A DNA stretch of 64,000 nucleotides, from the NCBI RefSeq assembly GCF_000745965.1, contig NZ_JQKI01000018.1:64345-128344 (forward strand). Reading direction: 5' to 3'. Source of the DNA: Edaphobacter aggregans DSM 19364. Its GTDB lineage: Bacteria; Acidobacteriota; Terriglobia; Terriglobales; Acidobacteriaceae. A program made the position numbers and the translations under genes. The notes beneath the pieces are model-generated. The model had not been told where the DNA came from. It did not search any database and saw only the letters and a list, made by a program, of their open reading frames with translations. Shown in pieces: positions 28,272 through 37,141 of the stretch (positions are counted from its first letter, which is position 1; each line of letters starts with the position of its first letter).

Positions 28272-28787
28272 TCAGGACTGCCCGATAAGCACACCTGCCG
28301 CGAAGACAAGTCCGCCGCCCACGATCACCTGCATGCAGGAGAGCGCGAAGCTTGTCTTGAAGTAGCGATGGCGGATAAAGGCGATGACGATCAGCTCGAT
28401 CCCGACGACCACATACGCCAGCGTAAGCGCGCGGTGAACGTTCGAGATAAGAAACGGAAGCGTGTGTAGAAAGCCGCCGATAAAGGTCATCAGGCCGGTG
28501 ACGATTCCACGAAAGACCGGGTTGCCGCGTCCGGTAAGCGAGCCGTCGTCGGACAGACCCTCGGAGAAGGCCATCGAGATTCCCGCGCCGACTGCGGTCG
28601 CCAGGCCGATGAGAAAGACCGTACGTGAGTTGTGCGTGGCAAACGCCGTGGCGAAGATCGGCGCCAGCGTGGAGACCGAGCCGTCCATCAGCCCGGCGAG
28701 CCCCGGCTGCACGATCTGGAGGACAAAATTCTTATCGTCGGCAGCGATCTCGTTGATCTCGGTCAGATTGGGAATGTTGGTCGACAT
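28272..28787 (-). CDS. VIT1/CCC1-type membrane transporter domain protein
   Basis: A 171-residue membrane protein with five likely helices. The motif QPGLAGLMDGSVSTLAPIFATAFAT and the GISMAFSEGLSDDG block match the iron/manganese vacuolar-transporter (VIT1/CCC1) fold, in the short form seen with erythrin-type proteins; the cytoplasmic metal-binding domain and any rubrerythrin domain are absent. ATG 28787 chosen as it opens the family-like sequence. May move Fe(II) or Mn(II) out of the cytoplasm. Confidence 0.75.
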   Translation of the reverse strand: MSTNIPNLTEINEIAADDKNFVLQIVQPGLAGLMDGSVSTLAPIFATAFATHNSRTVFLIGLATAVGAGISMAFSEGLSDDGSLTGRGNPVFRGIVTGLMTFIGGFLHTLPFLISNVHRALTLAYVVVGIELIVIAFIRHRYFKTSFALSCMQVIVGGGLVFAAGVLIGQS

Positions 28788-28886
28788 GTTTTTTGATCTT
28801 GGATGATGGGACCGTTGTGATGGGTACAAACAAAGCTCCGCCTGAGGCTGGTTGGCCATCAGGCGGAGGCTTGCTAGAGGAACTTG

Positions 28887-30389
28887 TCAGCGGCCCCGGT
28901 TGCCTCGGCTGGGCCGGGAACCTGAGTTGCCGCCGCGCGGATGCGAGGCGTTCCGGCCAGGATGCGCGTTGCCGCCGTTACCGTGAGCAGAGTTGCCCTG
29001 CGGGCGATTGCCGTGGCCATGGCCCTTGCGACGGCCGCGTCCACCGTTAGACGGTGCGCCGGACTGGCCTGACGCTGAATCGCCGCGCCAGGCGCGGGTC
29101 TCGAGCGCCAGCAGTGCCTCGAGAGCGGCGTCCGATGAACCCTGGGCTGCCGGGAGAGCGTTGAGATCGAGGGGTTTGTTGCGCTCCTCTTTCTCAAGAT
29201 TCTTATCGGCCTCGCGCCAGTCGAACTTTATGTTCAGGCTCCGTTCGAGCTTGCGCGCCTCGTGGCGCTCCTGCGGCATCACGAACGTCGTCGCAACGCC
29301 CTTGGCGCCTGCGCGGCCCGTCCGGCCGATGCGGTGGACGAAGTCCTCGCTCGCGTTCGGAAGGTCGTAGTTCACCACGTGCGCGATGTCCGAGACGTCG
29401 ATACCGCGCGCCGCGACGTCGGTCGCGACCAGCACGCGATGCTTGCCATTGGCGAAGCCCTTGAGCGCAGCGGTGCGCTGCGACTGCGAGCGGTCGCCGT
29501 GGATGGCGTTCGAGTCGTGACCCAGCTTCTCCAGCTTGCGCGAGATGCGGTCGGCGCCGTGCTTAGTGCGCGAGAAGACCAGGAAAGTTCCCTGCTCCTC
29601 ATTAAGCATCTGGGTCAGCAGGCCGAGCTTCTGGTCCTGCATCACCGTGTAGGCGCGCAGCTCAACGCGATCCGACGGCTTCGACGTCGTGCCGATCTCG
29701 ATGCGGACCGGGTTCTTCACGTAGTCGCGAACGATCTCCTGAATGTTGGCGTCGAGCGTAGCCGAGTAGCACATCGTCTGGCGCGTGCGCGGAACCGCGG
29801 TGACGATGCGGCGGATCGCCGGCAGGAAGCCCATGTCGAGCATCCGGTCCACCTCGTCGAGCACGAACATGTCGACCTTCGAGAGATCGATCTCGCGGCG
29901 GCGCAGGAAGTCCTCAAGCCGGCCAGGAGTGGCGACCACAAGGCGCGGGCCGCGGTCGAGGTTGTCGAACTGAGTGTTCTCCGACAGTCCTCCGCAGACG
30001 AGCGCGGCGTCGTGCTTCGCGCCGGGCATCAGCTTCCAGTAGGCCTCGAGCACCTGCATGGCCAATTCGCGCGTCGGAAGAAGAATCAGCGCGCGGATAG
30101 GGTTGCGCTTGCCGCGTGTACTGGGCTGCGAGGTCGTGTCCAGCCGCTCAAGGATGGGGACCAGAAAGCTGAGCGTCTTGCCGGTGCCGGTGGAGGCGGT
30201 CGCGAGGATATCGCGGCCTTCGAGCGCCGGCGGGATGGCTCCGGCCTGCACGGGTGTAGGCGTGACGAAGCCCGCGTTAGTGAGCCGGCTCTTCAGGGAG
30301 TCGGAGATGTTGAAGTCGGTGAAGCGATTGGATGAGGTTTGGGTATCAGCCTGGGCGGCTGGGGACTGCTCAAGAGTTGCGATCGTCAA
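28887..30389 (-). CDS. DEAD-box RNA helicase (RhlE-like)
   Basis: A 500-residue ATP-dependent RNA helicase. Motifs: Q motif (FTDFNISDSLKSRL), ATASTGTGKT, PTRELA, TPGRL, VLDEVDRMLDMG (DEVD rather than DEAD), SAT, and HRIGRTGRAG. The C-terminal ~80 residues are a Gly/Arg/His/Asn-rich low-complexity tail with RGG-like repeats. The start chosen is TTG 30389, which sits 6 nt after a strong AAAGGAA site; an upstream ATG at 30449 has none. Likely ribosome assembly or mRNA turnover. Confidence 0.9.
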   Translation of the reverse strand: MTIATLEQSPAAQADTQTSSNRFTDFNISDSLKSRLTNAGFVTPTPVQAGAIPPALEGRDILATASTGTGKTLSFLVPILERLDTTSQPSTRGKRNPIRALILLPTRELAMQVLEAYWKLMPGAKHDAALVCGGLSENTQFDNLDRGPRLVVATPGRLEDFLRRREIDLSKVDMFVLDEVDRMLDMGFLPAIRRIVTAVPRTRQTMCYSATLDANIQEIVRDYVKNPVRIEIGTTSKPSDRVELRAYTVMQDQKLGLLTQMLNEEQGTFLVFSRTKHGADRISRKLEKLGHDSNAIHGDRSQSQRTAALKGFANGKHRVLVATDVAARGIDVSDIAHVVNYDLPNASEDFVHRIGRTGRAGAKGVATTFVMPQERHEARKLERSLNIKFDWREADKNLEKEERNKPLDLNALPAAQGSSDAALEALLALETRAWRGDSASGQSGAPSNGGRGRRKGHGHGNRPQGNSAHGNGGNAHPGRNASHPRGGNSGSRPSRGNRGR

Positions 30390-30700
30390 GAAATTTCCTT
30401 TGGGTGAGTCAAGCGCGAAGAAATGCAGGGGCGCCGTGGGCGCCGTCATGGTTTGGATTCAGCATGGCTCTCGTACTCCGAAAGGGCTGCTGCTGCACGG
30501 CGAGGCTCGTGTCCGTTGACGCGGCCTCTAGCCAGAGCAACCAACGCAGCTTCCGTTACTTCGGGAAGACCCGCGGTGGGGAGAAGCGATCGCAGTCTCT
30601 GGCCAGATCTCCAAGTTCCACGGCGGATTCTTTGCCTGCGATGCTGTTGCGCAGCGATGGTTTTCAACCTGCGCATCCTTAGAATAGCACACCCACCACA

Positions 30701-30746
30701 AACAAAACGGCCCTGCCTGAAGAATGCTGGCTCAAACAGGACCGTT
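30701..30746 (-). terminator. Terminator of msrA
   Basis: On the minus strand AACGGTCCTG pairs with CAGGGCCGTT (one G-U) around a 21-nt loop and is followed by TTGTTTG. It lies 27 nt after the msrA stop. The remaining gap 30450-30700 holds no gene I can support. Confidence 0.6.
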
Positions 30747-30773
30747 CTGGTTCATCAATCGCTTCGTTTTCTG

Positions 30774-31250
30774 CTAGATGTGGCAGCTCACCATGCCGCG
30801 CTTCTCAAGGTAACGCTGGTGGTACTCCTCCGCCTTCCAGAAGATGCGGCTCGGACGGACCTCGGTTGCGATGGGATTGCGGTAGGTTCCGGAGGCATTC
30901 AGTTCGGCGATCCTGGCGCGCGCCTCGGCATACTGCCGATCGGAGTGAGTAAAGATGACGCTGCGGTACTGAGAGCCCCAGTCCGGACCCTGCCGGTTCA
31001 CCTGCGTCGGATCGTGCATCGCGAAGAAAGCATCCAGCAGGGATTCGTACGATAAACGGGAGTTGTCAAAGGTGATTTGAACGACCTCCGCATGGCCGGT
31101 GCGGTCGGTACAGACATCCTTGTAAGTTGGGTGCTCGAGGTCTCCGCCTTCGTAGCCTACGGCTGTGTCGATGACTCCTGTGATCTCGTTGAACCTTGCT
31201 TCAACTCCCCAGAAACATCCTGCTCCAAATGTTGTCTTTTCGATTGCCAC
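30774..31250 (-). CDS. msrA: Peptide methionine sulfoxide reductase A
   Basis: A 158-residue enzyme that reduces methionine-S-sulfoxide in proteins. The catalytic Cys12 is in the GCFWG motif; the GYxGG-type block reads GYEGGD, followed by the HAEVVQI and DPTQVNRQGPDWGSQYRS blocks. The C-terminus has a resolving-type Cys (VSCHI). Length is normal. Monocistronic, with its own terminator. Confidence 0.95.
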   Translation of the reverse strand: MAIEKTTFGAGCFWGVEARFNEITGVIDTAVGYEGGDLEHPTYKDVCTDRTGHAEVVQITFDNSRLSYESLLDAFFAMHDPTQVNRQGPDWGSQYRSVIFTHSDRQYAEARARIAELNASGTYRNPIATEVRPSRIFWKAEEYHQRYLEKRGMVSCHI

Positions 31251-31530
31251 TCGTGTTGCTCCTTTGCTGCTTACTACGGCCCTGTTACGGGTTGCGCTGC
31301 GGCCTGACTCGATTTGCAGCCACGCCTATTGGATGCTCTTCCGGGGTCGTTTGTCATCCCCCGCAAGATGAATAGCGCGAGTATTCTGTGCGCGCGAATC
31401 AAGATGTGTCAATGGGGGAATGTGGAAACTTTTGGGGGGATGTAAAAGAAACGTTACTGCAAGCCGGAGCGGCGGAAGATCGAGAAGATTTTTCCGGGGG
31501 TATCAAGCAAGATTCACGCGATCACCAAAC

Positions 31531-32496
31531 CTAACCGCGTCGGCCAGGCCCCGTTTTGGTGAACGTCCGGCGCTTGCTGGTCTTCGGCGGGACCGGCTTC
31601 TTGAGCTGCGCAAACTCAGGCGTCTTCTGCTTCGGGACGACCTTCAGACCGCGGGCCGCACGGCCCAGCGCCGTAACCTCGCCCGGGGTCAGCTCGCGAA
31701 ACTCACCCGGCGCGACGTCCAGGCGAAGGGCCCCGTAGCCGATGCGGCGGATCTTCTCGACGTGATGCCCGATCTCCTCGAACATCTTCCGAATCTGCCG
31801 ATTCCGGCCCTCCGTTAGGGTCAGCTCGTACCAGGGATTGTCGCCGCCGCGCACCTGCTCCACCTTCGCCGACGCCGTGATGACGCGGTCGCGGCGTCCG
31901 CTGCGCACCTCGTTGAGCCGTCCGCGGTCGATCATGATGCCTCGGCGCAGCTGGTCGATGCTCTCATTCGACGGCACGCCCGAGACCTTCACCAGGTAGG
32001 TCTTCTCGACGCCGGCGGCGGCCTTCGACAGCTTGTTGGCCAGATCGCCGTCGTTGGTCATCAGCAGCAGGCCCTCGCTCAGGTAGTCGAGCCGACCGAC
32101 CGGATAGAGACGGACGTGGTCGCCGTGAGGCCCCTTCTGCCGAGCCATCAGCTCCATCACCGTCGGGCGCTTCTCCGGGTCCGCGAGCGTCGTCACGTAG
32201 CCGCGCGGCTTGTTGAGCATGTAGTAGCGCTGCTGTTCCCGCCCGTGGAGCAGCTTGCCGTCGACGCGGATGTGGTCGCGCTCGATATCGGCGCGGGTTC
32301 CCAGCTCGGTGATCACCTGGCCGTTGACCTGCACACGGCCTTCGAGGATCAACTGCTCGGCCTTGCGGCGGCTGGCGATACCGGCCTGCGCGAGAATCTT
32401 CTGCAGACGCTCGCCGGTGGGGGTTGGTTCAGAATGTTCAGGATTGCGGACGGACTTCGACATGGATGCCGGCTTTCTGACTGCGGAGCTGCTCAT
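31531..32496 (-). CDS. rluB: 23S rRNA pseudouridine synthase, RluB/RsuA family
   Basis: A 321-residue enzyme with an N-terminal S4 RNA-binding domain (RLQKILAQAGIASRRKAEQLI) and the RsuA-type catalytic core; the catalytic Asp is in GRLDYLSEGLLLMTNDG. GRNRQIRKMFEEIGH and a basic C-terminal tail (RTFTKTGPGRRG) follow. RluB modifies helix 89 of 23S rRNA; RluE/RluF are alternatives. Two possible ATG starts (32496, 32463) have no clear ribosome site. Confidence 0.9.
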   Translation of the reverse strand: MSSSAVRKPASMSKSVRNPEHSEPTPTGERLQKILAQAGIASRRKAEQLILEGRVQVNGQVITELGTRADIERDHIRVDGKLLHGREQQRYYMLNKPRGYVTTLADPEKRPTVMELMARQKGPHGDHVRLYPVGRLDYLSEGLLLMTNDGDLANKLSKAAAGVEKTYLVKVSGVPSNESIDQLRRGIMIDRGRLNEVRSGRRDRVITASAKVEQVRGGDNPWYELTLTEGRNRQIRKMFEEIGHHVEKIRRIGYGALRLDVAPGEFRELTPGEVTALGRAARGLKVVPKQKTPEFAQLKKPVPPKTSKRRTFTKTGPGRRG

Positions 32497-32555
32497 CGCG
32501 GTCGGGAGATACTGCTCTTCAAGTGTACCGGCTCACGGCGCCAGGCGTTTGGGGT

Positions 32556-32978
32556 CTATGACGTCGGCAGATGCAGCGACAGGCCGTACTCCGCGAACAA
32601 CTCCAGAATTCGCGGCATATCTGTAGCCGGCGAGAGCCCGGAGAGTTTCTCAAAGAAAGTCTCTAGTCCTGCCGGCGCGATAAAGACAGCAATCCTGCCC
32701 GTCGTCTGGCCGGCGTTGCGGAAGGCATGAACATTGCCGCGCGGAGCAAACAGGATCTCCCCCACCGGCGCCTTGACCCACTGCCCATCTTTCAGCAGCT
32801 CGAAGTCACCTTCAAGCACGGTGAACGTCTCATCCTCGCGGCTGTGGCTGTGCGGAGGAGGGCCGCCCCCGGGCGGCGTCGTCTGCACCATCACAAAGGC
32901 TGCTCCGTTCGACATCGCTCCGTCGACAAGAACATCGATCTTCTCTCCGAAGACCTCAAGGGTCCTGATTGGCGGCAT
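32556..32978 (-). CDS. Cupin domain protein
   Basis: A 140-residue single cupin. The first metal motif reads PPHSHSREDETFTVLEG (His, His, Glu), and the second reads PRGNVHAFRNAG (His). The metal-binding barrel is complete. ATG 32978 is used (Met-Pro-Pro-Ile-Arg). Acts as a small oxygenase, isomerase or binding protein; substrate unknown. Confidence 0.8.
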   Translation of the reverse strand: MPPIRTLEVFGEKIDVLVDGAMSNGAAFVMVQTTPPGGGPPPHSHSREDETFTVLEGDFELLKDGQWVKAPVGEILFAPRGNVHAFRNAGQTTGRIAVFIAPAGLETFFEKLSGLSPATDMPRILELFAEYGLSLHLPTS

Positions 32979-33048
32979 AGAATCTTCAACTCCCGCAGCA
33001 CGCTGGCGCTGCGCCAGCACACCAGCTTAGCAGAGAGCTCCTGAAGAC

Positions 33049-34101
33049 CTACTCGACCGGCTCCGCCTCGACCTTCGCCTCCGCCTCGGTCTCCGGTTCG
33101 TCGGGCAGCTGATCGTCCAGCGGATCATCGACCGGGTCGGGGCTGCCGTCGGCCTGGGGCAGGTGCGTGTGGCGCTCGGCCTGAAGCTCGTCCGGAGTCT
33201 CCGGCGCGTGGTGCTCCGGCGTCTGGTGCTCCGGCGCCTGGTGCTCCGGCGCCTGCTCCATTGGGATCTCCTCCTGCTCCGCCAGCTCGCCGGCCATCTT
33301 CTCGAACTCCTCGATCGAAGGAAGCTCGTTGATGTCCTTCAAGCCGAAGCGCAGAAGAAAATCCTTCGTCGTCTTGTAGAGGATCGGCCGTCCGATCACC
33401 TGCTTGCGGCCGGCCGTCGTCACCAGCTTGCGCGACATCAGGCTGCCCAGAACACCGCCCGAGTCGACGCCGCGAATCTCGGAGACCTCAGGTGCCGTAA
33501 TCGGCTGTTTGTACGCGACCACCGCGAGGGTCTCAAGCGCCTGCAGCGAGAGCTTCAGCGGCGGCTTCAGCGACTTCACAAAGCCCCGCACAGCGTCGTG
33601 ATACTCGGGCTTGGTGGCCAGCCGGTAGCCGCTGGCGACCTCGCGAATCTCCAGGCCGCGGTCGCCGTTCGCATAGTCGGCGATCAACTGGTCGAGCATG
33701 GTGCGGAAGTACTCGCGCAGGCGGCGCGTCTTCTCCTTCTCCTCCTTCGCCTCGCGGGCAGACCGCTTCTCAGCATCCTCTTCCTGGGCGGGTTCTGCCT
33801 GCTGGGCGGGCGCCTCCTCCGCCGGAGAACTCTCGACGGCCGCGCCTTCGCTCGCGGCGTTCGGCTGCTCTGCCGCAGCCGCCTCGACGGGGCCTTCGAG
33901 CACCTCGGCGTTCAGAGCATCGGGATCGATGCCTTGCGCGTCGCCCTCCTCGTTCTGGCTCAGCGCGAGCGCCTGCTGGGCGGCGGCGATCTGGTCAAGC
34001 TCGGCCTGGGCCTCGTGCCCAAGCAGTCCCATCAGCTGGGCAAGCGTTACCGGTTCTTCCGACGCGTAGATGACGGCTTCGATCTTGGCTTTAAGACTCA
34101 T
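33049..34101 (-). CDS. scpB: Segregation and condensation protein B
   Basis: A 350-residue SMC-partner protein, longer than typical ScpB (about 190). The winged-helix core is intact: SLKAKIEAVIYASEEPVTLAQLMGLL near the start, then REVASGYRLATKPEYHDAVRGFV, QALETLAVVAYKQPITAPEVSEIRGVDSGGVLGSLM and GRPILYKTTKDFLLRFGL. The extra length is an acidic, Ala/Glu/Gln-rich insertion (about residues 45-115) and a C-terminal tail with QAPEH repeats. ATG 34101 follows AAGGGG. Forms the Smc-ScpAB complex. Confidence 0.9.
   Translation of the reverse strand: MSLKAKIEAVIYASEEPVTLAQLMGLLGHEAQAELDQIAAAQQALALSQNEEGDAQGIDPDALNAEVLEGPVEAAAAEQPNAASEGAAVESSPAEEAPAQQAEPAQEEDAEKRSAREAKEEKEKTRRLREYFRTMLDQLIADYANGDRGLEIREVASGYRLATKPEYHDAVRGFVKSLKPPLKLSLQALETLAVVAYKQPITAPEVSEIRGVDSGGVLGSLMSRKLVTTAGRKQVIGRPILYKTTKDFLLRFGLKDINELPSIEEFEKMAGELAEQEEIPMEQAPEHQAPEHQTPEHHAPETPDELQAERHTHLPQADGSPDPVDDPLDDQLPDEPETEAEAKVEAEPVE
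33197..33255. repeat. 15-bp tandem repeats in the 3' end of scpB
   Basis: GTGCTCCGGCGCCTG and near-copies repeat about four times in direct tandem on the plus strand (33197-33210 partial, 33211-33225, 33226-33240, 33241-33255), encoding QAPEH-type pentapeptides on the minus strand. The unit is a multiple of 3, so copy changes preserve the frame. Confidence 0.7.
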
Positions 34102-34235
34102 TCCCCTTTGAGTGTATAAGAGCGCGGCGCCAGCATGAACCTGTCTCCGCAGGGGTTTGGGACGCGTTTTGCACAACCCGAGGCGCAAGCTCGAGCCGCC
34201 GCAACGTTCTGTCACGGCGACTCAAAAGCAAGCGC

Positions 34236-35839
34236 CTACGTCGCCAGCAGATTGAAGAGCCAGTACAGGACGCCCGACAGCACAGCCGCAGCCGGCAGCG
34301 TGAAGACCCAGGCCAGCGCAATGTCGCGCAGCGTCGAGGTCTGCAAGCCGCTCTTGTTCGCCGCCATGGTTCCAGCTATGCCGGACGACAGCACATGCGT
34401 CGTACTCACCGGCAGACCGTAGTTGTCGGCGGCTAGGATGGTGCACATGGCCACCAGCTCGGCCGAGGCGCCCTGCGCATACGTCAGATGCGTCTTGCCG
34501 ATCTTCTCGCCGACCGTGACGATAATGCGCTTCCAGCCCACCATCGTGCCCAGACCCAGCGCCAGCGCCACCGCCACCTTCACCCACGACGGGATGAACT
34601 TCGTATAGCGATCGAGGAAGGTCTTGTAGTTGGCGAAGACCTTTTTGTCATCGTCGGAGAGCTTCGGCCCATACTTCGGTACCAGGCGCATCGTCTCGCT
34701 CACCAGGTACATCTGGTTGCGCACGTTGGCCTGCATCTCCGAGGGAACCTTGCTCAGGGTGCCGTACCGCGTCACCTCGTTCTGGATGTCGTTGACCGTC
34801 TGCCGCAGCGCCAGCATCGTGTTTGGCGTGAACTGGTGCTTGGAGACGAAGTTCTCCAACTCCGGCTGGGCGTCTGATATCACCGCGTTGGGATCGACGT
34901 AGTGCGAGATCGTATCTTGCACCTCATGCGATACCGCTACGAAGGTCTCCACCTGCGACGCGCTCACCGCGTGGTTCAGCGCATAGGCCGTCGGCACCGT
35001 GCCCACCAGGATCAGCATGATCAGGCCCATGCCCTTCTGCCCGTCGTTCGATCCGTGCGCGAAGCTGACTCCCGTGCACGTAAGCACCAGCAGCGCCCGA
35101 ATGTAGAACGGCGGCGGTGCCGCGCCCTTCGGCGCCTCATAGAGCCGCGGATCGCGCAACGCCACCTTGAACAGCACAAACAATAGCGCCGCACCGATAA
35201 AGCCGACGATTGGAGAAAACAGCAGCGCCTTGAAGACCTTCGTCACCTGCTCCCATTCCACGCCGTCACGCCGCTTGCGCCGTGCAGGATCTGGTTGGTG
35301 ATGCCGACGCCGATGATCGAGCCGATCATCGTATGCGAGCTCGAGGCCGGCAGCCCGCGATACCACGTCGCCAGGTTCCACAGGATCGCCGCCACCAGCA
35401 GAGCAAAGACCATCGCGAAGCCCGAGCCCTTGCTCACCTTCAGGATCAGCTCCACCGGAAGCAGTGTGATGACCGAGTACGCCACGGCTCCCGAACTGGT
35501 CAGCACGCCGATAAAGTTCCACAACCCCGACCAGACCACAGCGACGTGCGGCTCCAGCGAGTGCGTGTAGATCACCGTGGCCACCGCGTTCGCCGTGTCA
35601 TGGAACCCGTTGACGAACTCAAAGCCCAGCGCGATCAGCAGCGCAATACCGAGCAGGAAATACGGGAAGATCGAACCCGTATGGACGATCGAAAGATCGT
35701 TCCAAAGCCAGTTAACGATGTAGATGACGCCACCGATCAGCATCAAACCGAAGATGATCATCCCCATCTTTCCGGGCGAAGACTTCTTCAGCTTTTCATC
35801 AAGGAGAGAGCCGGAGGGAAGAGTAGCTGGTGTCGCCAT
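34236..35839 (-). pseudogene. pit: Frameshifted inorganic phosphate transporter (PiT family)
   Basis: The N-terminal half (35243-35839) has the PiT signature FEFVNGFHDTANAVATVIYT and SSSHTMIGSIIGVG. The C-terminal half (34236 to about 35265) in a different frame has FAHGSNDGQKGMG, PVSTTHVLSSGI and the last helices. The two fit together as one protein of about 530 residues if one base is restored near 35262-35266: the first frame then reads GASGVT followed by GVEWEQVTKV as in intact relatives, instead of stopping at 35243. It is either a real inactivating deletion or a sequencing error; programmed slippage is unlikely. A long soluble loop separates the two halves. Confidence 0.8.
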
Positions 35840-36071
35840 ATGGTCACCTTGAAATTGCGGCGTCCGTGTCGACGACCATAGGTGGAAATTACAAACACAG
35901 CATTACAGCGACATAAAAATAGAGCCCACCTTCGTCGCCAAAATGGAAGCAACTTAGCGTGTACATGCAAAATCGTGCATAGTTGGCTCGCTCTGCACAG
36001 CCAGTTTTCCGGAAATCGCGGCACAGCCGCGACCCTCGCACGTGGTCCTGAACGTGCAGAGAGACAAGCAA

Positions 36072-37076
36072 ATGAAACTCAGGCCCCTTGTTCTCTCCCT
36101 TGCAGCACTTGCTGCCCTTCCCTCCGTGTGCAAAGCCGACGGCGTTGCACCCTTCGGCGTAGCCAGCGCGTATAACCTCGTGGCTCTCGGTACGGTCGAT
36201 TCGCACGGAAACACCCTGATCGCCGGCAACATCAGCACCAGTGCAGACGTTACAGGACGCGTCGCCGCAGCCGGCATGGTGCTCAGCGGCACCACCATTG
36301 GCAGTTCGCTCAACGCCGATCCCTGGGGCTCACTCGCAAGCAACGACCTCGTCTCCACCGGCGGCCTGAACTCCGGCGAGCAGTTCAACATCAACAGCCA
36401 CGGCAACGCCTACGCCCCCGGAGCGAACGGCTCGTTCAACTTCAACGGCGGCGGCCACCGCGTGACCAGCGGCTCCTCAGGCATCGACTTCAATACGTTG
36501 CGCACCACGCTCGACGCCCAGTCGCTCGCGCTCGCCGCCCTGACCGCCATCGGCGACGTCCTCGGAACCAATCAGCCCGGCGTCAATCCTTCCTTCTTCG
36601 TCCTCAAAGGGACCAGCTCCATCCTGAACGTCTTCACCATCACGGCAGCCGAGTTCGCCGATACCAACCACCCCATCGACATCCAGGCGCCCGCCGGCTC
36701 CACCATCATCATCAACGTCACCGGAACCCATCTCACCCTCGGAACCGGCATCTACTACAACCAGAGTCAGAACTCCGGCGACTCGAGCCTCAGCGACAAC
36801 ATCCTCTTCAACTTCGCCGATGCGCAGACAGTCGCCATCAACGGCCAGTTCAACGCCTCGCTCCTCGCTCCCTTCGCCATGCTCACCGGCAGCGCGCAGA
36901 TGGGAGGCAACTTTATCGCGGCCGCGATCGGCCAGACCGGCGAGGTCCACAACGATGAGTTCACCGGAACCCTGCCACCCACCACATCGCAGGCTCCCGA
37001 GCCCGGCTCCCTCGCTCTGATGGGCACCGGCATGACGGCGCTTGCAGGCACGATTCGTCGACGGGCGAAGCGCTAA
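36072..37076 (+). CDS. Choice-of-anchor A family protein with PEP-CTERM sorting tail
   Basis: A 334-residue exported protein. Residues 1-22 are a signal peptide. The middle is the choice-of-anchor A domain (AYNLVALGTVDSHGNTLIAGNIST, then many short beta strands with Ser/Asn/Gly). The C-terminus carries a PEP-CTERM signal: APEPGSLALMGTGMTALAGT then RRRAKR, that is Pro-Glu-Pro, a transmembrane helix and basic residues. ATG 36072 has GAGAGA upstream. Sorted by exosortase/EpsH-type machinery (not in window) to the cell surface or EPS. Confidence 0.82.
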   Translation: MKLRPLVLSLAALAALPSVCKADGVAPFGVASAYNLVALGTVDSHGNTLIAGNISTSADVTGRVAAAGMVLSGTTIGSSLNADPWGSLASNDLVSTGGLNSGEQFNINSHGNAYAPGANGSFNFNGGGHRVTSGSSGIDFNTLRTTLDAQSLALAALTAIGDVLGTNQPGVNPSFFVLKGTSSILNVFTITAAEFADTNHPIDIQAPAGSTIIINVTGTHLTLGTGIYYNQSQNSGDSSLSDNILFNFADAQTVAINGQFNASLLAPFAMLTGSAQMGGNFIAAAIGQTGEVHNDEFTGTLPPTTSQAPEPGSLALMGTGMTALAGTIRRRAKR

Positions 37077-37096
37077 GTTCACCGGCCCAGCAAACA

Positions 37097-37120
37097 AAAG
37101 CCCCGGCTCGCCGGGGCTTT
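37097..37120. terminator. Strong bidirectional terminator
   Basis: AAAGCCCCGG - CTCG - CCGGGGCTTT. The flanking A and T runs make it act for both the plus-strand PEP-CTERM gene and the convergent scpA. Confidence 0.85.
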
Positions 37121-37141
37121 ACTGTCTCAACGTCGAGTCTC

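Noticed and set aside
35985..36000. Sigma-54-like TTGGC...TGCA motif before the PEP-CTERM gene
   Set aside because: The distance between the GG and GC elements is 8 instead of 10 bp, so it does not fit the consensus.
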